DNA of 64,000 bases from Myrica gale (Eukaryota > Streptophyta > Magnoliopsida > Fagales > Myricaceae). Below, piece by piece: positions 63,171 to 64,000 of this stretch. The DNA is taken from contig OZ005600.1 of the NCBI GenBank assembly GCA_963930655.1, positions 9,365,501-9,429,500 of the forward strand. The letters run 5' to 3'. A model generated the notes under the pieces. The model was given only the letters and a program-made list of their open reading frames with translations, was not told the DNA's origin and made no database searches. The position numbers were made by a program, and so were the translations under genes. Every line of letters starts with the position of its first letter. Position 1 is the stretch's first letter.

Positions 63171-63932
63171 CTAAAACCCTAGGTCCGTGATCTTCCCATA
63201 CAACCTTGCATCTGGTGTACAACCACGATTGGGCATCTCACCAATCTTACCTAATCTACACAACACATTAATTATTGTACCATAATTGTATGAATCTGGA
63301 GTACAACCACGATTGGGCATCTCACGAAATATATTACGAGCAGCTTCCATTGTCCCACTGTTCTTGCAAAGGGCTTTAATCAGAACATTAAGGGAAGCAA
63401 TACAAGGCGGTATACCTATTTGTCTCATATGCCGATAAAATCTAAGAGCCAGCTTTGACTGGTTTTCTTCAACAAGAATTGCAAACACTGTAATGTAAGA
63501 TCTCTCAGTGTGTTTGCACTGGAAGTTCTCCATCTTGTTGAAGACCCTATTGACATCCAGTGGCCTGTGAACACGACCATAGGCTCTGCACAAGGAGAGG
63601 AATATATCTTCTGTGACATTACACTTTTCCTCCTTCATTCTATTAAGGAGATCCTTTGCTGATCTGAATTTGGTTTGCAGAAACTAACTTCGAGATCATT
63701 CGATCGAAGGTGTTATGATCCTGCCGAAACCCATTAGCATATTCAGTTGTTGCTGAATCGAAAATAGTATAGCCTTTTGCACATCCCTCTCAGCTTGTGT
63801 CAACTGCTCAACCATTGAAGGCGTAATTTGTTTACCAGTCGAAACACCTGCATCACGGATGATGATTTGGGAAGAATATGTTCTTCGAAGGAGACATGGG
63901 CGACGCGAAGAGAAGAGGGCCACTTTACACAA
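63171..63932 (-). pseudogene. Pentatricopeptide repeat protein, N-terminal fragment with frameshifts
   Basis: From an ATG at 63932 the minus strand encodes LFSSRRPCLLRRTYSSQ, like a mitochondrial targeting peptide, and STGKQITPSMVEQLTQAERD. Frames then change near 63770 (to DSATTEYANGFRQDHNTFDR) and again near 63680 (to SAKDLLNRMKEEKCNV). From 63638 a 155-residue frame has three to four PPR units, including AYGRVHRPLDVNRVFNKMEN, VLIKALCKNSGTMEAARNIF and REMPNRGCTPDSYNYGTIIN. At the end the motif EMPNRGCTPD is repeated out of place (63195-63225 copying 63295-63325), then a stop. Only the first part of a PPR protein is present. The text resembles the At5g46100 type of PPR from memory. PPR proteins bind organelle RNA; this copy cannot be functional as it stands. 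Confidence 0.8.
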
Positions 63933-64000
63933 TTGCTGATTTTTTTAAATCACGTGGCAGGGAAAAACAGACATTTCAAGTCAAGTTGTTGTCTTGGCAT

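Larger units (their letters stand above)
60180..64000. mobile_element. Probable Mutator-like element carrying a PPR fragment, right end outside the window
   Basis: The left part (GTGTCCCTGTGGTTTAACTC at about 60180) has the look of a plant Mutator-like terminal repeat. The segment 60385-60442 plus 63128-63155 (split by the hAT insertion) is the reverse complement, with few differences, of 63868-63945: AAAATCAGCAATT, AAAGTGGCCCTCTTCTCTTC, CCCATGTCTCCTTC and AAGAACATATTCT. Between the arms lies a PPR gene fragment. Thus the PPR piece sits inside an inverted repeat, as in Pack-MULEs. The outer right terminus and target duplication are beyond 64000, so the class remains inferred. Confidence 0.5.

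Overview
This window is nuclear DNA of a flowering plant, most likely a eudicot. Its genes have spliced exons with GT-AG introns, AT-rich introns and intergenic DNA, and organelle-targeted housekeeping proteins. It also carries plant-specific families (NAC factor, ATL RING-H2 protein, CHX antiporter, PPR protein) and a dense load of plant transposons. I do not try to name a species.

Left third (1-14.5 kb), three plus-strand genes: a mitochondrial-type ribosomal protein L15 gene (its 5' end lies outside the window); a NAC transcription factor of the NAC082/NAC103 type, with a short upstream ORF in its leader; and the complete ten-exon small (glutaminase) subunit of carbamoyl phosphate synthetase.

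Middle (16-38 kb): a 1.6 kb inverted-repeat element holding a broken piece of what looks like a host gene; an RNase H-like relic; an intron-containing, decayed copy of the branched-chain 2-oxoacid dehydrogenase E1 alpha gene; several small TIR transposons, two with exact 9-bp target duplications (Mutator type); an intact three-exon CHX cation/H+ antiporter; and an intact actin gene with a long leader intron.

Right part (38-64 kb): mostly transposons around one intact gene, an intronless ATL-type RING-H2 E3 ligase. It holds a complete 311-bp TRIM retrotransposon, an L1-type LINE copy that ends in poly(A) inside the endonuclease region but has an 18-bp target duplication, a short non-LTR retroelement, three hAT elements with 8-bp target duplications, and at the right edge a frameshifted PPR gene fragment flanked by inverted arms, one of them split by a hAT insertion.

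The functional genes are unrelated housekeeping or regulatory genes and form no pathway cluster. CPS small subunit supplies carbamoyl phosphate for arginine and pyrimidines, L15 serves the organelle ribosome, actin the cytoskeleton, CHX ion and pH balance, and NAC and ATL regulation. I found no new enzymatic system. The most interesting signals are the NAC uORF, the dead E1 alpha copy with preserved exon phases, and the nested or gene-carrying transposons.
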